Of a stretch of 64,000 nt of DNA, positions 26,436 through 36,583 are shown piece after piece. This stretch comes from Indibacter alkaliphilus LW1 (lineage in GTDB: Bacteria > Bacteroidota > Bacteroidia > Cytophagales > Cyclobacteriaceae): NCBI RefSeq assembly GCF_000295935.2, contig NZ_ALWO02000025.1, forward strand, positions 1 to 64,000, written 5' to 3'. The notes under the pieces were generated by a model. It had not been told where the DNA came from. It ran no database searches and saw only the letters and a list, made by a program, of their open reading frames with translations. Every line of letters begins with the position of its first letter. The stretch's first letter is position 1. The translations under genes were made by a program, and so were the position numbers.

Positions 26436-26576
26436 TTATTTTACAAAATCTATATCTCCCGCATCAATAATCCTCCTTATAAAAAGTAGAATACGGTCTA
26501 TTTCTTCCCAGGAAAAACCCAACCTTAGCTGAGAGTGAGCCAAAGCATCCCTAAGTCTCCCTATTGCATTCATCAT
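26436..26576 (-). pseudogene. 46-codon fragment with RLRDALAHSQ motif
   Basis: A minus-strand frame from ATG at 26576 reads MMNAIGRLRDALAHSQ and then a helical stretch ending DFVK. It stays open 11 codons further upstream without an ATG before a stop. The R-x-x-x-AH pattern resembles HEPN-type or similar helical C-terminal domains, so this looks like the end of a longer lost gene rather than a whole protein. The family is not certain. Confidence 0.4.
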
Positions 26577-26973
26577 ATCTACTTTTGATAAGCCCGGTTT
26601 TCTACACAGTTAAAATAGATAGTATTGAACCGGAATTTTAAGAAACAACTCAAAAAACCATTGTGACTTAGATTAGAATTCCTGTTTAGCAAGGCCTGAG
26701 CCAGACTAAATATCTCAAGAATTGTGCTGATTAGCTATATATTTACACCTGTTAACCTACAAAAAACTCCTTTCAACCACTAAAATCGTAATGAATACTC
26801 GAAGATTTTAGAATATTATTTGCACTAAATGCAGAAACACACTTCTTGACAGAATAAAATTACAGAAAACAAACTAATATTACTGATTGTCAATTATATT
26901 TGCTTATACGAATATTCAATTTTCTATATATCAATATTGGTTTTACCTTTGTATGGTTAGCAAAAACTCAATT
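26577..26973. other. Gap upstream of odhA
   Basis: The first 30 bases continue the decayed frame of the fragment. The rest is A/T rich and holds the odhA promoter near 26919-26952. Nothing else was seen. Confidence 0.5.
26919..26952 (+). promoter_or_regulatory. Promoter of odhA that fixes its start codon
   Basis: TACCTTTG at 26945-26952 fits the -7 box TAnnTTTG; the -33 region reads TTTC at about 26921-26924, a weak match to TTTG, 20 bases upstream. Transcription from here begins near 26959, after the ATGs at 26887 and 26953, which leaves 26974 as the first usable start. Confidence 0.5.
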
Positions 26974-29772
26974 ATGGATAAATATTCCTATATCGCCAAT
27001 GCCCATGTAGCCTACATAGATGAGCTATATGCAGATTACAAAAACAATCCAGATTCTATAGATCCAAGTTGGAAGACTTTTTTTGACGGCTTTGAATTTG
27101 CCATCGCCCAATATGGTGAAGATGAAAACGGTGGAGCTCAGTCAAGCTCAAAGCCATCATCCTCCGCACCAAACGGTTCACTTGCAACAAAGGGGACTAT
27201 CATGGACATGGAAGAATTGCCAAAAGAAATTAAGGTACGTGCCTTAATTCATGCATACAGGTCCCGTGCTCACTTAAGATCCAAGACCAATCCAGTTAGA
27301 GAAAGAAGAGACCGCAAGGCTTTACTTGATCTCGACGATTTTGGTTTGGATCAAAATGATTTAAACACCGAGTTTCAAGCAGGAAATGAAATAGGTATTG
27401 GCAAAGCCAAACTTTCAAAAATAGTTGAATCTCTAAAAACTATTTATGAAGGATCAGTTGGTTTTGAATACCTTTATATTAGAGATCCGGAAATATTGGA
27501 TTGGTTCAAAACCAAAGTAGAACAAGAATCCTTGGCATTCAATCCTTCTGTAGATGAGAAAAAAAGGATTCTATCCAAACTGAACCAAGCCGTGGTTTTT
27601 GAAAACTTCCTCCATACCAAATACTTGGGACAAAAGAGGTTTTCTTTAGAAGGTGGTGAAAGTACTATTCCATTTCTGGACGCCGTGATCAATACTACTG
27701 CTGACCTAGGAGTAGAAGAGGTTATGATCGGAATGGCCCACAGAGGAAGATTGAATGTACTTGCTAACATCATGGGTAAAACCTATGAGCAGATTTTTTC
27801 TGAATTTGAAGGTACTGCCAAGCCAGACCTGACCATGGGAGATGGTGATGTGAAATACCACATGGGCTATTCTTCTGACATAGTTACTACCGGAGGGAAA
27901 AAGGTAAATCTCAAACTAGCTCCGAATCCATCGCACCTTGAAGCTGTAAATCCTGTTGTGGAAGGCTTTATCCGGGCCAAAATAGATTCCCAACATAAAG
28001 GTGATAGCAAAAAAGCACTTCCTATTCTTATTCATGGTGATGCCGCTATCGCTGGACAAGGTATAGTTTATGAAGTTACCCAAATGGCAGGATTGAAGGG
28101 ATACAATACAGGAGGTACCGTTCATTTTGTCATCAATAACCAGGTCGGCTTTACCACAGACTTTGATGATGCCCGTTCATCCATTTACTGTACTGATGTA
28201 GCCAAAATAATAGATGCTCCTGTCATTCACGTCAACGGAGATAATGCAGAAGCAGTAGTATTTGCCGCCAGACTTGCGGCAGAATTTCGTCAAAAATTTG
28301 ACAAGGATATTTTTGTGGACATGGTCTGCTACCGAAGACATGGACACAATGAATCTGATGAGCCAAAATTCACCCAACCTGAATTGTATAATATCATCTC
28401 TAAGCATCCTAATCCAAGAGAGATTTATATCAAAAAATTGACGGAAAGAGGTGATATTGATGCCAAACTTGCCAAGCAAATGGACAAAGAGTTCCGTCAG
28501 CTTTTGCAGGACAGGCTCAACATGGTCAAAGAAAAACCTTTGCCTTATCAACAAACCAAGTTCGAGCAAGAATGGGGAAGTTTGAGAAGATCAAACCCAG
28601 AAGATTTTGATAAATCTCCCGAAACTGCAGTTTCTGAGAAAACCATTGAGGCTGTAGCCAATGCTGTGACTTCACTGCCAAAAGGATTCAAGCCTATCAA
28701 ACAGATTGAAGTGCAATTGAAGCAAAGAAAAGATATGTATTTCAACTCCAAGTCCCTTAACTGGGCTGCAGCTGAATTACTTGCTTACGGTTCGCTTTTA
28801 ATGGATGGTAAAACTGTCAGAATCACAGGACAAGATTGCCAAAGAGGTACTTTCTCACACAGACACGCTGTGGTTCACGATGCTACAACCAACAAGCCAT
28901 ATAATTTTCTAAAGGAATTGAAAGAAAGCAAAGGTCTTTTCAGCATTTACAATTCCCTGCTTTCTGAATATGCTGTTTTGGGATTTGAATACGGTTATGG
29001 AATGGCAAACCCACATGCACTGACAGTATGGGAAGCGCAGTTTGGAGATTTTGCCAATGGTGCCCAGACCATGATTGACCAGTTCATTTCCTCAGGAGAA
29101 TCCAAATGGGGCAAAATGAATGGCTTGGTAATGCTACTTCCTCATGGCTATGAGGGACAGGGACCGGAACACTCCAATGCAAGACCTGAAAGATTTTTAC
29201 AGCTATCCGCTGAATACAATATGGTAGTAGCCAACATTACTGAGCCTTCTAATTTCTTCCATTTATTGAGAAGACAATTGACTTGGGATTTCAGAAAGCC
29301 TTGTGTGGTGATGTCTCCAAAATCTCTCCTAAGACACCCCAAAGTAGTTTCTCCTTTAGAGGATTTTACAAATGGTGGTTTTAGAGAAATTATTCTTGAC
29401 AACACCGTAAAAGCTAAAGATGTAAAAAGGGTTGTGCTTTGCTCAGGAAAAATTTTCTACGACTTGGATGAAGTCAGGGAAAAAGAAAAAGTAAAAGATG
29501 TAGCCATCATCCGGGTAGAACAGATCCATCCACTACCTATCAAGCAAATTACAGAAGCTTTGAAAGCTTATAAAGATGCAGAAGTAGTTTGGGTACAGGA
29601 AGAACCTGAAAATATGGGATACTGGAATTTTATACTTAGGATGTTGTACAAGGAACTCCCATTGGAAGTAATTGCAAGAAAAATGTCAGCTTCCCCTGCA
29701 ACTGGATATAATAAAGTACACGTCGAGGAGCAGTCAACAATTGTAAAAAAAGCCTTAAAACTTTCAAAATAA
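26974..29772 (+). CDS. odhA: 2-oxoglutarate dehydrogenase E1 component
   Basis: The 932-residue protein has the E1 N-terminal domain (YSYIANAHVAYIDELYADYK), then MAHRGRLNVLANI and the ThDP-binding region HGDAAIAGQG...YRRHGHNESDEP. The C-terminal transketolase-like domain has LLPHGYEGQGPEHSNARPERFL. It decarboxylates 2-oxoglutarate in the TCA cycle. I begin at 26974 because the promoter lies just upstream and family members start here. E2 follows 100 bases later, beyond a hairpin. Confidence 0.96.
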   Translation: MDKYSYIANAHVAYIDELYADYKNNPDSIDPSWKTFFDGFEFAIAQYGEDENGGAQSSSKPSSSAPNGSLATKGTIMDMEELPKEIKVRALIHAYRSRAHLRSKTNPVRERRDRKALLDLDDFGLDQNDLNTEFQAGNEIGIGKAKLSKIVESLKTIYEGSVGFEYLYIRDPEILDWFKTKVEQESLAFNPSVDEKKRILSKLNQAVVFENFLHTKYLGQKRFSLEGGESTIPFLDAVINTTADLGVEEVMIGMAHRGRLNVLANIMGKTYEQIFSEFEGTAKPDLTMGDGDVKYHMGYSSDIVTTGGKKVNLKLAPNPSHLEAVNPVVEGFIRAKIDSQHKGDSKKALPILIHGDAAIAGQGIVYEVTQMAGLKGYNTGGTVHFVINNQVGFTTDFDDARSSIYCTDVAKIIDAPVIHVNGDNAEAVVFAARLAAEFRQKFDKDIFVDMVCYRRHGHNESDEPKFTQPELYNIISKHPNPREIYIKKLTERGDIDAKLAKQMDKEFRQLLQDRLNMVKEKPLPYQQTKFEQEWGSLRRSNPEDFDKSPETAVSEKTIEAVANAVTSLPKGFKPIKQIEVQLKQRKDMYFNSKSLNWAAAELLAYGSLLMDGKTVRITGQDCQRGTFSHRHAVVHDATTNKPYNFLKELKESKGLFSIYNSLLSEYAVLGFEYGYGMANPHALTVWEAQFGDFANGAQTMIDQFISSGESKWGKMNGLVMLLPHGYEGQGPEHSNARPERFLQLSAEYNMVVANITEPSNFFHLLRRQLTWDFRKPCVVMSPKSLLRHPKVVSPLEDFTNGGFREIILDNTVKAKDVKRVVLCSGKIFYDLDEVREKEKVKDVAIIRVEQIHPLPIKQITEALKAYKDAEVVWVQEEPENMGYWNFILRMLYKELPLEVIARKMSASPATGYNKVHVEEQSTIVKKALKLSK

Positions 29773-29803
29773 CCCCTAATCCCGTTTTTTACGGGAATAG
29801 GTT
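29773..29803 (+). terminator. Hairpin between odhA and odhB
   Basis: CCTAATCCCG pairs with CGGGAATAGG over a T-rich loop, a few bases after the odhA stop. No T run follows at once, so it may be a partial terminator or an RNA processing or stabilising hairpin that sets the E1/E2 ratio. Confidence 0.45.
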
Positions 29804-29875
29804 TAATTTAATAAATCAATTTTAAATTAACCTTGGGTTCACTACGGTGGATTTGGGGGTAAAAAAACTAAAACA

Positions 29876-31435
29876 ATGAGCCTAGAAATGAAAGTCCCCG
29901 CGGTAGGGGAATCTATCTCAGAAGTAACCATTGGTCAATGGTTCAAGCAAGACGGTGAGCAAGTTGAAATGGATGAAGTCATCTGTGAACTTGAGTCTGA
30001 CAAAGCTACTTTTGAACTCACAGCAGAAGCTGCCGGTGTGTTGAAAATCAAAGCACAGGAGGGGGACACCCTTGAAATCGGCGCAACCATCTGCATCATA
30101 GACACAGAGGCGGAGGCTTCTTCAAGCGAAAGCAAAACTAAGGAAGACAATCCATCCAAATCTGAAGAAAAATCTTCGGAAGGAGGCAAAACCGGAGAAA
30201 TAAAAGAAATGATTGTTCCTACAGTAGGAGAATCAATCACAGAAGTTACCCTTGCCACTTGGCTGAAAGCAGATGGTGATTTTGTAGAATTAGATGAAAT
30301 CATCGCAGAGGTTGATTCTGACAAGGCAACTTTTGAATTGCCTGCAGAAGCCAATGGTATCTTGAGACATGTTGCTCAAGAAGGTGATACTTTGGAAATC
30401 GGTGGCTTGATCTGTAAGATCGAAGTGACCGAAGGTGGTGCCCCTTCTGAGGAAGCGTCTGCTACTGAATCTGCATCTTCTGCTCCAAGCAGTGCTTCTA
30501 CTTCTGATAAAGAAACTTATGCTACAGGACATGCCTCACCTGCAGCAGCTAAAATATTGGCAGAAAAAGGAATTGATGCCAAGGATGTAAAAGGTACAGG
30601 CAAAGATGGCAGAATCACCAAAGAAGATGCTGAAAATGCTCAGAAAAAAGCTCCAGAAGCGCCTAAAGAAGCTTCTAAGCCTGCGGCAAGCAAATCTGAG
30701 GCTAGTGCTGCTCCTGCGCCTAAAGTATCAGGGGCTAGAGATAGCAGAAGAGAAAAAATGTCTTCCTTGAGAAGAACTGTATCCAGAAGATTGGTTGCTG
30801 TGAAGAATGAGACGGCCATGTTGACCACTTTCAATGAAGTGAACATGGGGCCGATCATGGAGATGAGGAAGAAATTCAAAGATCAGTTCAAGGAGAAACA
30901 TGGGGTGAACCTTGGCTTTATGTCATTCTTCACCAAGGCTGTATGTGTAGCCCTACAAGAGTGGCCTGCAGTGAATGCCCAAATCGATGGCAATGAGATC
31001 GTTTACAATGATTTCTGTGATATCTCAATTGCTGTATCTGCACCTAAAGGACTTGTGGTACCTGTAATCAGGAATGCGGAATCCATGTCTTTTGAAGAAA
31101 TTGAAAAAGAAGTCGTGAGATTGGCTACTAAAGCCAGAGACAACAAATTGTCTATTGAGGAAATGACCGGAGGAACCTTCACATTGACCAATGGAGGTAT
31201 CTTTGGTTCTATGATGTCTACACCGATCATCAATGCGCCACAATCTGCCATATTAGGTATGCACAATATCGTAGAGAGACCGATGGCAGTCAACGGAGAA
31301 GTCAAAATCCTCCCAATGATGTATCTGGCACTTTCTTATGACCACAGGATCATCGACGGCAGAGAATCCGTAAGCTTCTTGGTGAGAGTGAAGCAGCTTC
31401 TCGAAGACCCGACGAGGTTGTTGTTTGGAGTGTAA
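29876..31435 (+). CDS. odhB: Dihydrolipoyl succinyltransferase (E2) with two lipoyl domains
   Basis: Two lipoyl domains carry the modified lysines Lys43 (ESDKATFEL) and Lys150 (DSDKATFEL). A Ser/Ala-rich linker, the E1/E3-binding domain ([16 protein letters not shown] near residue 218) and the catalytic domain with [13 protein letters not shown] follow. It transfers the succinyl group to CoA. Many proteobacterial OdhB have a single lipoyl domain; the two here are near-duplicates with the same EVTxxxW core. It belongs with odhA upstream and lpd downstream. Confidence 0.95.
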   Translation: MSLEMKVPAVGESISEVTIGQWFKQDGEQVEMDEVICELESDKATFELTAEAAGVLKIKAQEGDTLEIGATICIIDTEAEASSSESKTKEDNPSKSEEKSSEGGKTGEIKEMIVPTVGESITEVTLATWLKADGDFVELDEIIAEVDSDKATFELPAEANGILRHVAQEGDTLEIGGLICKIEVTEGGAPSEEASATESASSAPSSASTSDKETYATGHASPAAAKILAEKGIDAKDVKGTGKDGRITKEDAENAQKKAPEAPKEASKPAASKSEASAAPAPKVSGARDSRREKMSSLRRTVSRRLVAVKNETAMLTTFNEVNMGPIMEMRKKFKDQFKEKHGVNLGFMSFFTKAVCVALQEWPAVNAQIDGNEIVYNDFCDISIAVSAPKGLVVPVIRNAESMSFEEIEKEVVRLATKARDNKLSIEEMTGGTFTLTNGGIFGSMMSTPIINAPQSAILGMHNIVERPMAVNGEVKILPMMYLALSYDHRIIDGRESVSFLVRVKQLLEDPTRLLFGV

Positions 31436-31439
31436 GCTT

Positions 31440-31970
31440 TTGGTACAAAGTACCAAGTACAATGTACCAAGAGTCATTAAACTTATCCGTTTAATTTAAT
31501 TATTGCATTTGAAAATAAGGTTGAGTGATGGTAAATTAAGTTTAATTTCTTTTCACTCAACCCTACAAAATGCACAGATACAAAGAATTGAAAGTATGGC
31601 AAAAGGCCATAGACTTAGCAACTTTAGTCTATAGAATTACTGAAAAACTCCCAAAAGCAGAAAAGTTTGGACTTGTTAGCCAAATGAATCGGTCAGATGT
31701 TTCAATAGCCTCAAATATTGCAGAAGGAGCTGGAAGAAACTCTAATAAGGATTTCAATAATTATCTAGGAATTGCATTAGGTTCATCGTTTGAATTAGAG
31801 ACTCAAGTCATTATATCTTATAGGCTAGAATACATCGATGATCAAGATTTTGAGTATTTAGAAAACGAATTAGAACATCTTCAGAATATGATAACCAAGC
31901 TGAAGATGAGTTTGAATCTTCAATAACCAACTAGGTGCTTTGTACATTGTACATGGTACTTGGTACAAAG
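31440..31970. mobile_element. Inverted-repeat-bounded cassette carrying a four-helix-bundle gene
   Basis: Bases 31440-31471 and 31939-31970 are inverted repeats that match at 28 of 32 positions (TTGGTACAAAGTACC..., GTAC-rich). Between them lies only the four-helix-bundle gene. The unit sits exactly between odhB and lpd, as if inserted. There is no transposase, so any movement would need help from elsewhere. A similar GTAC-rich half element occurs at 22751-22780. Confidence 0.6.
31570..31926 (+). CDS. Four-helix-bundle protein (S23/bAvd-like family)
   Basis: The 118-residue protein has the family opening YKELKVWQKAIDLATLVY and the core KFGLVSQMNRSDVSIASNIAEGAGR, followed by two more amphipathic helices. 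Such proteins were first seen in 23S rRNA intervening sequences and resemble the Avd accessory protein of diversity-generating retroelements. Here it stands in a protein operon, with inverted repeats around it. Its function is unknown; a nucleic-acid-binding, basic bundle is likely. Confidence 0.9.
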   Translation: MHRYKELKVWQKAIDLATLVYRITEKLPKAEKFGLVSQMNRSDVSIASNIAEGAGRNSNKDFNNYLGIALGSSFELETQVIISYRLEYIDDQDFEYLENELEHLQNMITKLKMSLNLQ

Positions 31971-31978
31971 AAAAAATC

Positions 31979-33376
31979 ATGTACGACGTAATCGTAATCG
32001 GCTCCGGACCTGGAGGATATGTAGCGGCCATCAGAGCGGCACAACTGGGAATGAAAACAGCCATCGTTGAGAAATATTCAACATTGGGAGGTACTTGCCT
32101 CAATGTAGGTTGTATCCCTTCCAAAGCATTGCTGGACTCTTCTGAGCACTATCACAATGCGGCACATACTTTTAAAACCCACGGCATCAACCTCAGCGGC
32201 TTGAAGGTAGATTTGAAGCAAATGATCGGCAGAAAAGACGAAGTGGTCAAGCAGAATGTCGATGGTATCCAATACCTGATGAAAAAGAATAAAATCGATG
32301 TGCATCATGGTTTGGGATCATTTGTGGATAAAAACACGGTAAAAGTGACCAAGGAAGATGGCTCTTCTGAAAATATCCAAGGCAAAAATATCATCATCGC
32401 CACTGGATCTAAGCCATCTACACTTCCTTTTATCAAATTGGACAAGAAAAGAGTCATCACTTCTACCGAAGCTTTGAACTTAAAAGAAATCCCTAAGCAC
32501 ATGATCGTCATAGGCGGTGGTGTGATCGGAATGGAATTGGGTTCTGTCTACGGGAGGATGGGTGCAAAAGTATCTGTTGTAGAATACATGGATTCTCTAA
32601 TCCCAACGATGGACAAGACCATGGGCAAGGAATTGCAGAAGTCTTTAAAAAAGCTTGGCTTTGAATTCTTCTTGAAACACAAAGTTGTGGAGGTGGAGAA
32701 CAAAGGAAAAGAAGTCACAGTGAAAGCTGAGAATGCAAAAGGCGAGACCATAGAATTGAAAGGTGACTATGTGCTCGTATCTATCGGTAGAAGACCTTAT
32801 ACCGATGGGCTCAATGCAGAAGCTGCGGGGGTGAAAATCACCGATCGTGGCCAAGTGGAAGTTGATGAGCATTTGAGAACCAATGTTCCAAATATCTATG
32901 CAATCGGTGATGTGGTCAAGGGTGCCATGCTTGCACATAAGGCTGAGGAAGAAGGTACTTTTGTAGCAGAAGTAATTGCAGGCCAAAAGCCACATATCAA
33001 TTACCTATTGATTCCCGGAGTAGTATATACTTGGCCAGAAGTGGCTGCTGTTGGCTATACCGAGGAGCAGTTGAAAGAAAAGGGTATCAAATACAAAGCA
33101 GGTAAATTCCCTTTCATGGCATCTGGTAGAGCTCGGGCTTCTATGGATACCGATGGCTTGGTCAAAGTACTTGCTGATGCAGAGACTGACGAAATCCTAG
33201 GCGTACACATGATAGGTCCAAGAACAGCTGATATGATCGCGGAAGCGGTTGTCGCAATGGAATTCAGGGCTTCGGCAGAAGATATTGCCAGGATGTCCCA
33301 TGCCCACCCAACTTATACTGAGGCATTCAAAGAAGCATGTTTGGCAGCTACGGATAATAGAGCACTGCATATTTAA
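31979..33376 (+). CDS. lpd: Dihydrolipoyl dehydrogenase (E3)
   Basis: The FAD fold opens YDVIVIGSGPGGYVAAI. The redox disulfide is Cys40-Cys45 in GGTCLNVGCIPSK, NAD binding is at IGGGVIGMELGS near 180, and the closing catalytic dyad is in HAHPTYTEAFKEA. I start at 31979, since the in-frame upstream ATG at 31940 lies in the GTAC repeat. It reoxidises the lipoyl groups of the 2-oxoglutarate and probably other dehydrogenase complexes. Length is 465 residues. Confidence 0.96.
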   Translation: MYDVIVIGSGPGGYVAAIRAAQLGMKTAIVEKYSTLGGTCLNVGCIPSKALLDSSEHYHNAAHTFKTHGINLSGLKVDLKQMIGRKDEVVKQNVDGIQYLMKKNKIDVHHGLGSFVDKNTVKVTKEDGSSENIQGKNIIIATGSKPSTLPFIKLDKKRVITSTEALNLKEIPKHMIVIGGGVIGMELGSVYGRMGAKVSVVEYMDSLIPTMDKTMGKELQKSLKKLGFEFFLKHKVVEVENKGKEVTVKAENAKGETIELKGDYVLVSIGRRPYTDGLNAEAAGVKITDRGQVEVDEHLRTNVPNIYAIGDVVKGAMLAHKAEEEGTFVAEVIAGQKPHINYLLIPGVVYTWPEVAAVGYTEEQLKEKGIKYKAGKFPFMASGRARASMDTDGLVKVLADAETDEILGVHMIGPRTADMIAEAVVAMEFRASAEDIARMSHAHPTYTEAFKEACLAATDNRALHI

Positions 33377-33425
33377 AGCTACTGTTTTTGCCTTGAAGGC
33401 AAGTTTATAATTGAAATATTTGAGT

Positions 33426-33465
33426 AAGAAGTCCGGGATTATAGCCGGACTTCTTGCTTTTTTTA
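33426..33465 (+). terminator. Terminator of the odh operon
   Basis: AAGAAGTCCGG pairs perfectly with CCGGACTTCTT, 50 bases after the lpd stop, followed by GCTTTTTTT. It is a strong rho-independent terminator. Confidence 0.9.
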
Positions 33466-33638
33466 TGGTTACAAGGCGCCGATCTAACAGCTATGGAGAA
33501 GTGTGAATCAGTAAAAGATCTAAAGCTGATATGATCAAAAAGACCTTGGAATGGAATGAAATTTTCAAATTGTCTAAAACCAGAATATGTATTGAAGGTT
33601 AGGATTACTCAACGTAAAAAAGCCTTTATACTTCCATT

Positions 33639-36101
33639 TTATTCAATTTTTTCCAATTGAGTACGAGCAATTCTCAATAAATCAAAATGATCAACTCCTT
33701 TCGATGTAATTAAATCTAACCGATAACTACCTGGAGGGAGTTCTAAAAGATCGGCCCCAATTTGGTAAGTGCCCGCCTCAAGGATTTCGTCGACAAGTTT
33801 CATTTGGACACCTTCATCGTTCGAGGAAACTTTCAGCTCGACCTTCCCACTTTCTGGAAGGGTAAAGATGATTTCAGTTAGGGTTACCACAGGATTTGGT
33901 TGCAGATCAATTATGGTGCTTCGCTCGTTATCAGCTTCTCTAATTTTACGGAGACGGTGAATAGGTTCAGGCAAAGCGAAGCGATAGAAACTTCCCATTC
34001 TCTTTCCGGTCATTGAACCTACAAAATGTCCAGTGGCACTTGCAATTAATTCTCCACCAAATAAAAGGATGTTCAGCCCAACATTTTCTCGATGAATATT
34101 TTCATCTAAATAAGGTACGAGCGGATTCTCGATCGGATTTTGAATGGTAAGATAGTCTGTCGGGACCCACACCTCACTTTCCACCTGGTTGAAAACATAA
34201 ATAGCACCCGCATTTTCCGAGAATGAAGTACCTTGGTTGTGCGCCGTAGCCACAATCATTCCATCAATTTCGAGAACGTTGGCACCGAATTGATCGTTCC
34301 GCATAAGCTCGTCAGGAGCCAGTAAGGCGGCATGCAACCACTCACCGTCTTCTTTTTCGTACACAAGCACAGCTCCTGAAGATTCTCCACGTAATTCGGC
34401 ATCACCCAAGCCAATCAGTAATCGATTTTTCGATATATGGATATCATGTGGTTTAAACTCTGGAGCAATCCCTTCGATATCAATTTCAATCAAGGATTCG
34501 CGTTCAATGTGATTCCCAGCAAAATTGTAAATATACACACCCTCATTACTCGATACAGCTAGATGATCGCCATCGCTATGCATTATTCTTCCATAGTCAC
34601 TTTGGCGCAGATTGGATTCCGGTTCGGTGATGGTTTCTTCGAACAACCACTCGTCTTCCCTCAGCCGGTACAATTGAATTTCACCTCCCATTGAAGCTTC
34701 AACAGTAGTACTTGGGGCACTCACAAGCATTAAGTCATTCTGAAAAACAACAGCTGAGCCAAAACGATTCCTCTCGCCAAGAAAAGGCTGTACCACATTA
34801 TGACTATGGCTCCATTGTCCATCCTCACCCAATTTATACATCATAAGCATACCCATGTGTACAGAATCGCGTTGTGTAAAAGATCCATTGGGAAGGGGTC
34901 TAAAAACAGATCCCTCCTTCATTTCAGAACCTTTGTAATGCATGGCAATTACCAACCACTGATCATTCATTGTGATATTGGGACCAAGGTGCGCTCTTGA
35001 AAGGCCGCTGTATCGGTCGATAGCTCCAGCAGTGATTTTATTGGCTTCACTTAACCCACCATTTGCGTCAATGGCCGAACCGAAATCGTCTGCTGGAATG
35101 AGGTGCTGCACAGTGGGATTTTGGTTGGCATCATGACCGTAAATTCTTAGTGCTGACCTATCGGATTGTGCGTCTTTATTGTAGCTTGGCCCAGGGGATG
35201 CCGGTGGATATGCAAGCGTTGCAAAATAATTCTCATTTCCTGTGAGCGTGAGGCCTATAACCCGTTGATTAGAGATGCTTACATCCTCTGGATCAAGCCT
35301 AGGCCACTGTCCGATTTCAGGCGTTGGCGATATGACGTATGGCATTCCACGTCGGATAGATGTATTCTCATCCCTGCTGAAATCCCGTGACACCTCATGC
35401 TTGGATTGATTCCAAGTGGCATCGCTATAGGCCACGGTATTCCCTCCCATAGGTGGACTGAGCGTTTGGGGCTCGAAAGTAACCCATGTTTCGTCTTCTG
35501 GAAAATAAACTTCGAGAAGGTAATGCCTTGTTGCACCACGATCAGCAATTGGAATCAATGTGCGCACGGTTCGGGCGGGAACACCCATTTGCCGCAATAT
35601 TGCAGCTGACAAATGTACATAGCCAATACAATTTGCAATTTGCTCATTGTAGACCTTCACAGCGTCAGGAATATCCGATGTATTGCCGTAGCTCAAGTGA
35701 TGTCCTGTCCAATACAGCACGTTTATCACAAGAGTAAAGAGATCGCTATATGTCCCCTCTCGTTTGATCAACTCAGCTGTTTCAATAATTTCTTGTGCAT
35801 CCCGCTGAATGAAGTTGTCGTTAGCCAAGTATGCCTCCATTCCTTCTGGAATGTTATCAACTGGCAATCCAGAGCGGAACTCTGGAAATGATTTGGCTGA
35901 CTTTATTGTGATTACTGATTCCGTTACACTCAATCGCTCCACTGTTTGTTCGTATGTGGCAGAAATATGGTCTGGAAAGTCATAAACCCCATTATCATTG
36001 CTCCATGTTCTAACAATTTCATGGTAATCAATCCCTTCAGGAATTTGTGCCTCTACAAAAAACGAAAAGACCATAGCTGAAAAAACCGCAAAAATTCTCA
36101 T
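33639..36101 (-). CDS. Secreted transglutaminase-like/beta-propeller protein with T9SS tail
   Basis: I start at 36101 because MRIFAVFSAMVFSFFVEAQ is a signal peptide; the extension to 36179 is not. Residues 100-240 form a transglutaminase-like core, with Cys in IANCIGYVHLSAAILRQMGVPAR and His in TRHYLLEVYF. Residues 290-720 are FG-GAP-like repeats (LVSAPSTT, DGDHLAVSSNEGVYIYN, NRLLIGLGDAEL). The last 90 residues (LQPNPVVTLTEIIFTLPESGKVEL...) fit a type A T9SS sorting domain. It is probably exported by T9SS to the cell surface. The substrate is unknown, and it has no operon partners. Confidence 0.8.
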   Translation of the reverse strand: MRIFAVFSAMVFSFFVEAQIPEGIDYHEIVRTWSNDNGVYDFPDHISATYEQTVERLSVTESVITIKSAKSFPEFRSGLPVDNIPEGMEAYLANDNFIQRDAQEIIETAELIKREGTYSDLFTLVINVLYWTGHHLSYGNTSDIPDAVKVYNEQIANCIGYVHLSAAILRQMGVPARTVRTLIPIADRGATRHYLLEVYFPEDETWVTFEPQTLSPPMGGNTVAYSDATWNQSKHEVSRDFSRDENTSIRRGMPYVISPTPEIGQWPRLDPEDVSISNQRVIGLTLTGNENYFATLAYPPASPGPSYNKDAQSDRSALRIYGHDANQNPTVQHLIPADDFGSAIDANGGLSEANKITAGAIDRYSGLSRAHLGPNITMNDQWLVIAMHYKGSEMKEGSVFRPLPNGSFTQRDSVHMGMLMMYKLGEDGQWSHSHNVVQPFLGERNRFGSAVVFQNDLMLVSAPSTTVEASMGGEIQLYRLREDEWLFEETITEPESNLRQSDYGRIMHSDGDHLAVSSNEGVYIYNFAGNHIERESLIEIDIEGIAPEFKPHDIHISKNRLLIGLGDAELRGESSGAVLVYEKEDGEWLHAALLAPDELMRNDQFGANVLEIDGMIVATAHNQGTSFSENAGAIYVFNQVESEVWVPTDYLTIQNPIENPLVPYLDENIHRENVGLNILLFGGELIASATGHFVGSMTGKRMGSFYRFALPEPIHRLRKIREADNERSTIIDLQPNPVVTLTEIIFTLPESGKVELKVSSNDEGVQMKLVDEILEAGTYQIGADLLELPPGSYRLDLITSKGVDHFDLLRIARTQLEKIE

Positions 36102-36583
36102 CCAAAAGTATCGATTAAAAAAATAGTGAAAATTTAGCTCATTTAATAAAAAAGTAGTGGCTTGTCTTGAAGATATCATAGCTGTAAAGATTTATTTTGA
36201 GGATATATCTACAGTATTCTCATAACCATTTTAGGAATACATTCCACAAAACATTCAGGAAAACATACTGTATTTTCTAAGGAAAACTGATGGATAGTAC
36301 CCATCCATCAGCCAAATCATACTTTCAACCTCTTGGCAGGTTCTATCTTTTGGCTTTCCCAATTATTATTTAATTCCTAAAATACAGCATATGATATTTA
36401 AATAGAAACTATTCAGATATTATCACCTTTTTCAAGCTTAGAAATCAAGCTAGCTATGAAGGATGATTTTTTCAGAATCAATCAGTAAACCTTCATTTTT
36501 GATTACAGGACATTTAGAATTTAGCAGGGTAACCTGACCAACTTTTTTTATTTTTACCTTTTCTCATATGCCCCCAATGAAAG
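36102..36583. other. Gap between divergent genes
   Basis: No gene is evident. A hairpin (CTGATGGAT at 36287-36295 with ATCCATCAG at 36303-36311) lies in the middle. TACCTTTT about 30 bases before the deformylase start is a near match to the Bacteroidota -7 box. Confidence 0.5.

Noticed and set aside
26887-26973. 29-residue N-terminal extension of odhA
   Set aside because: The extension is hydrophobic and unlike the family, and the promoter lies inside it, so translation must begin at 26974.
31570-31926. Diversity-generating retroelement, suggested by the Avd-like protein
   Set aside because: No reverse transcriptase, template repeat or variable repeat is nearby.
36287-36311. Hairpin CTGATGGAT...ATCCATCAG as a terminator
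   Set aside because: It lies between two divergent starts and has no T run, so it cannot end either gene.
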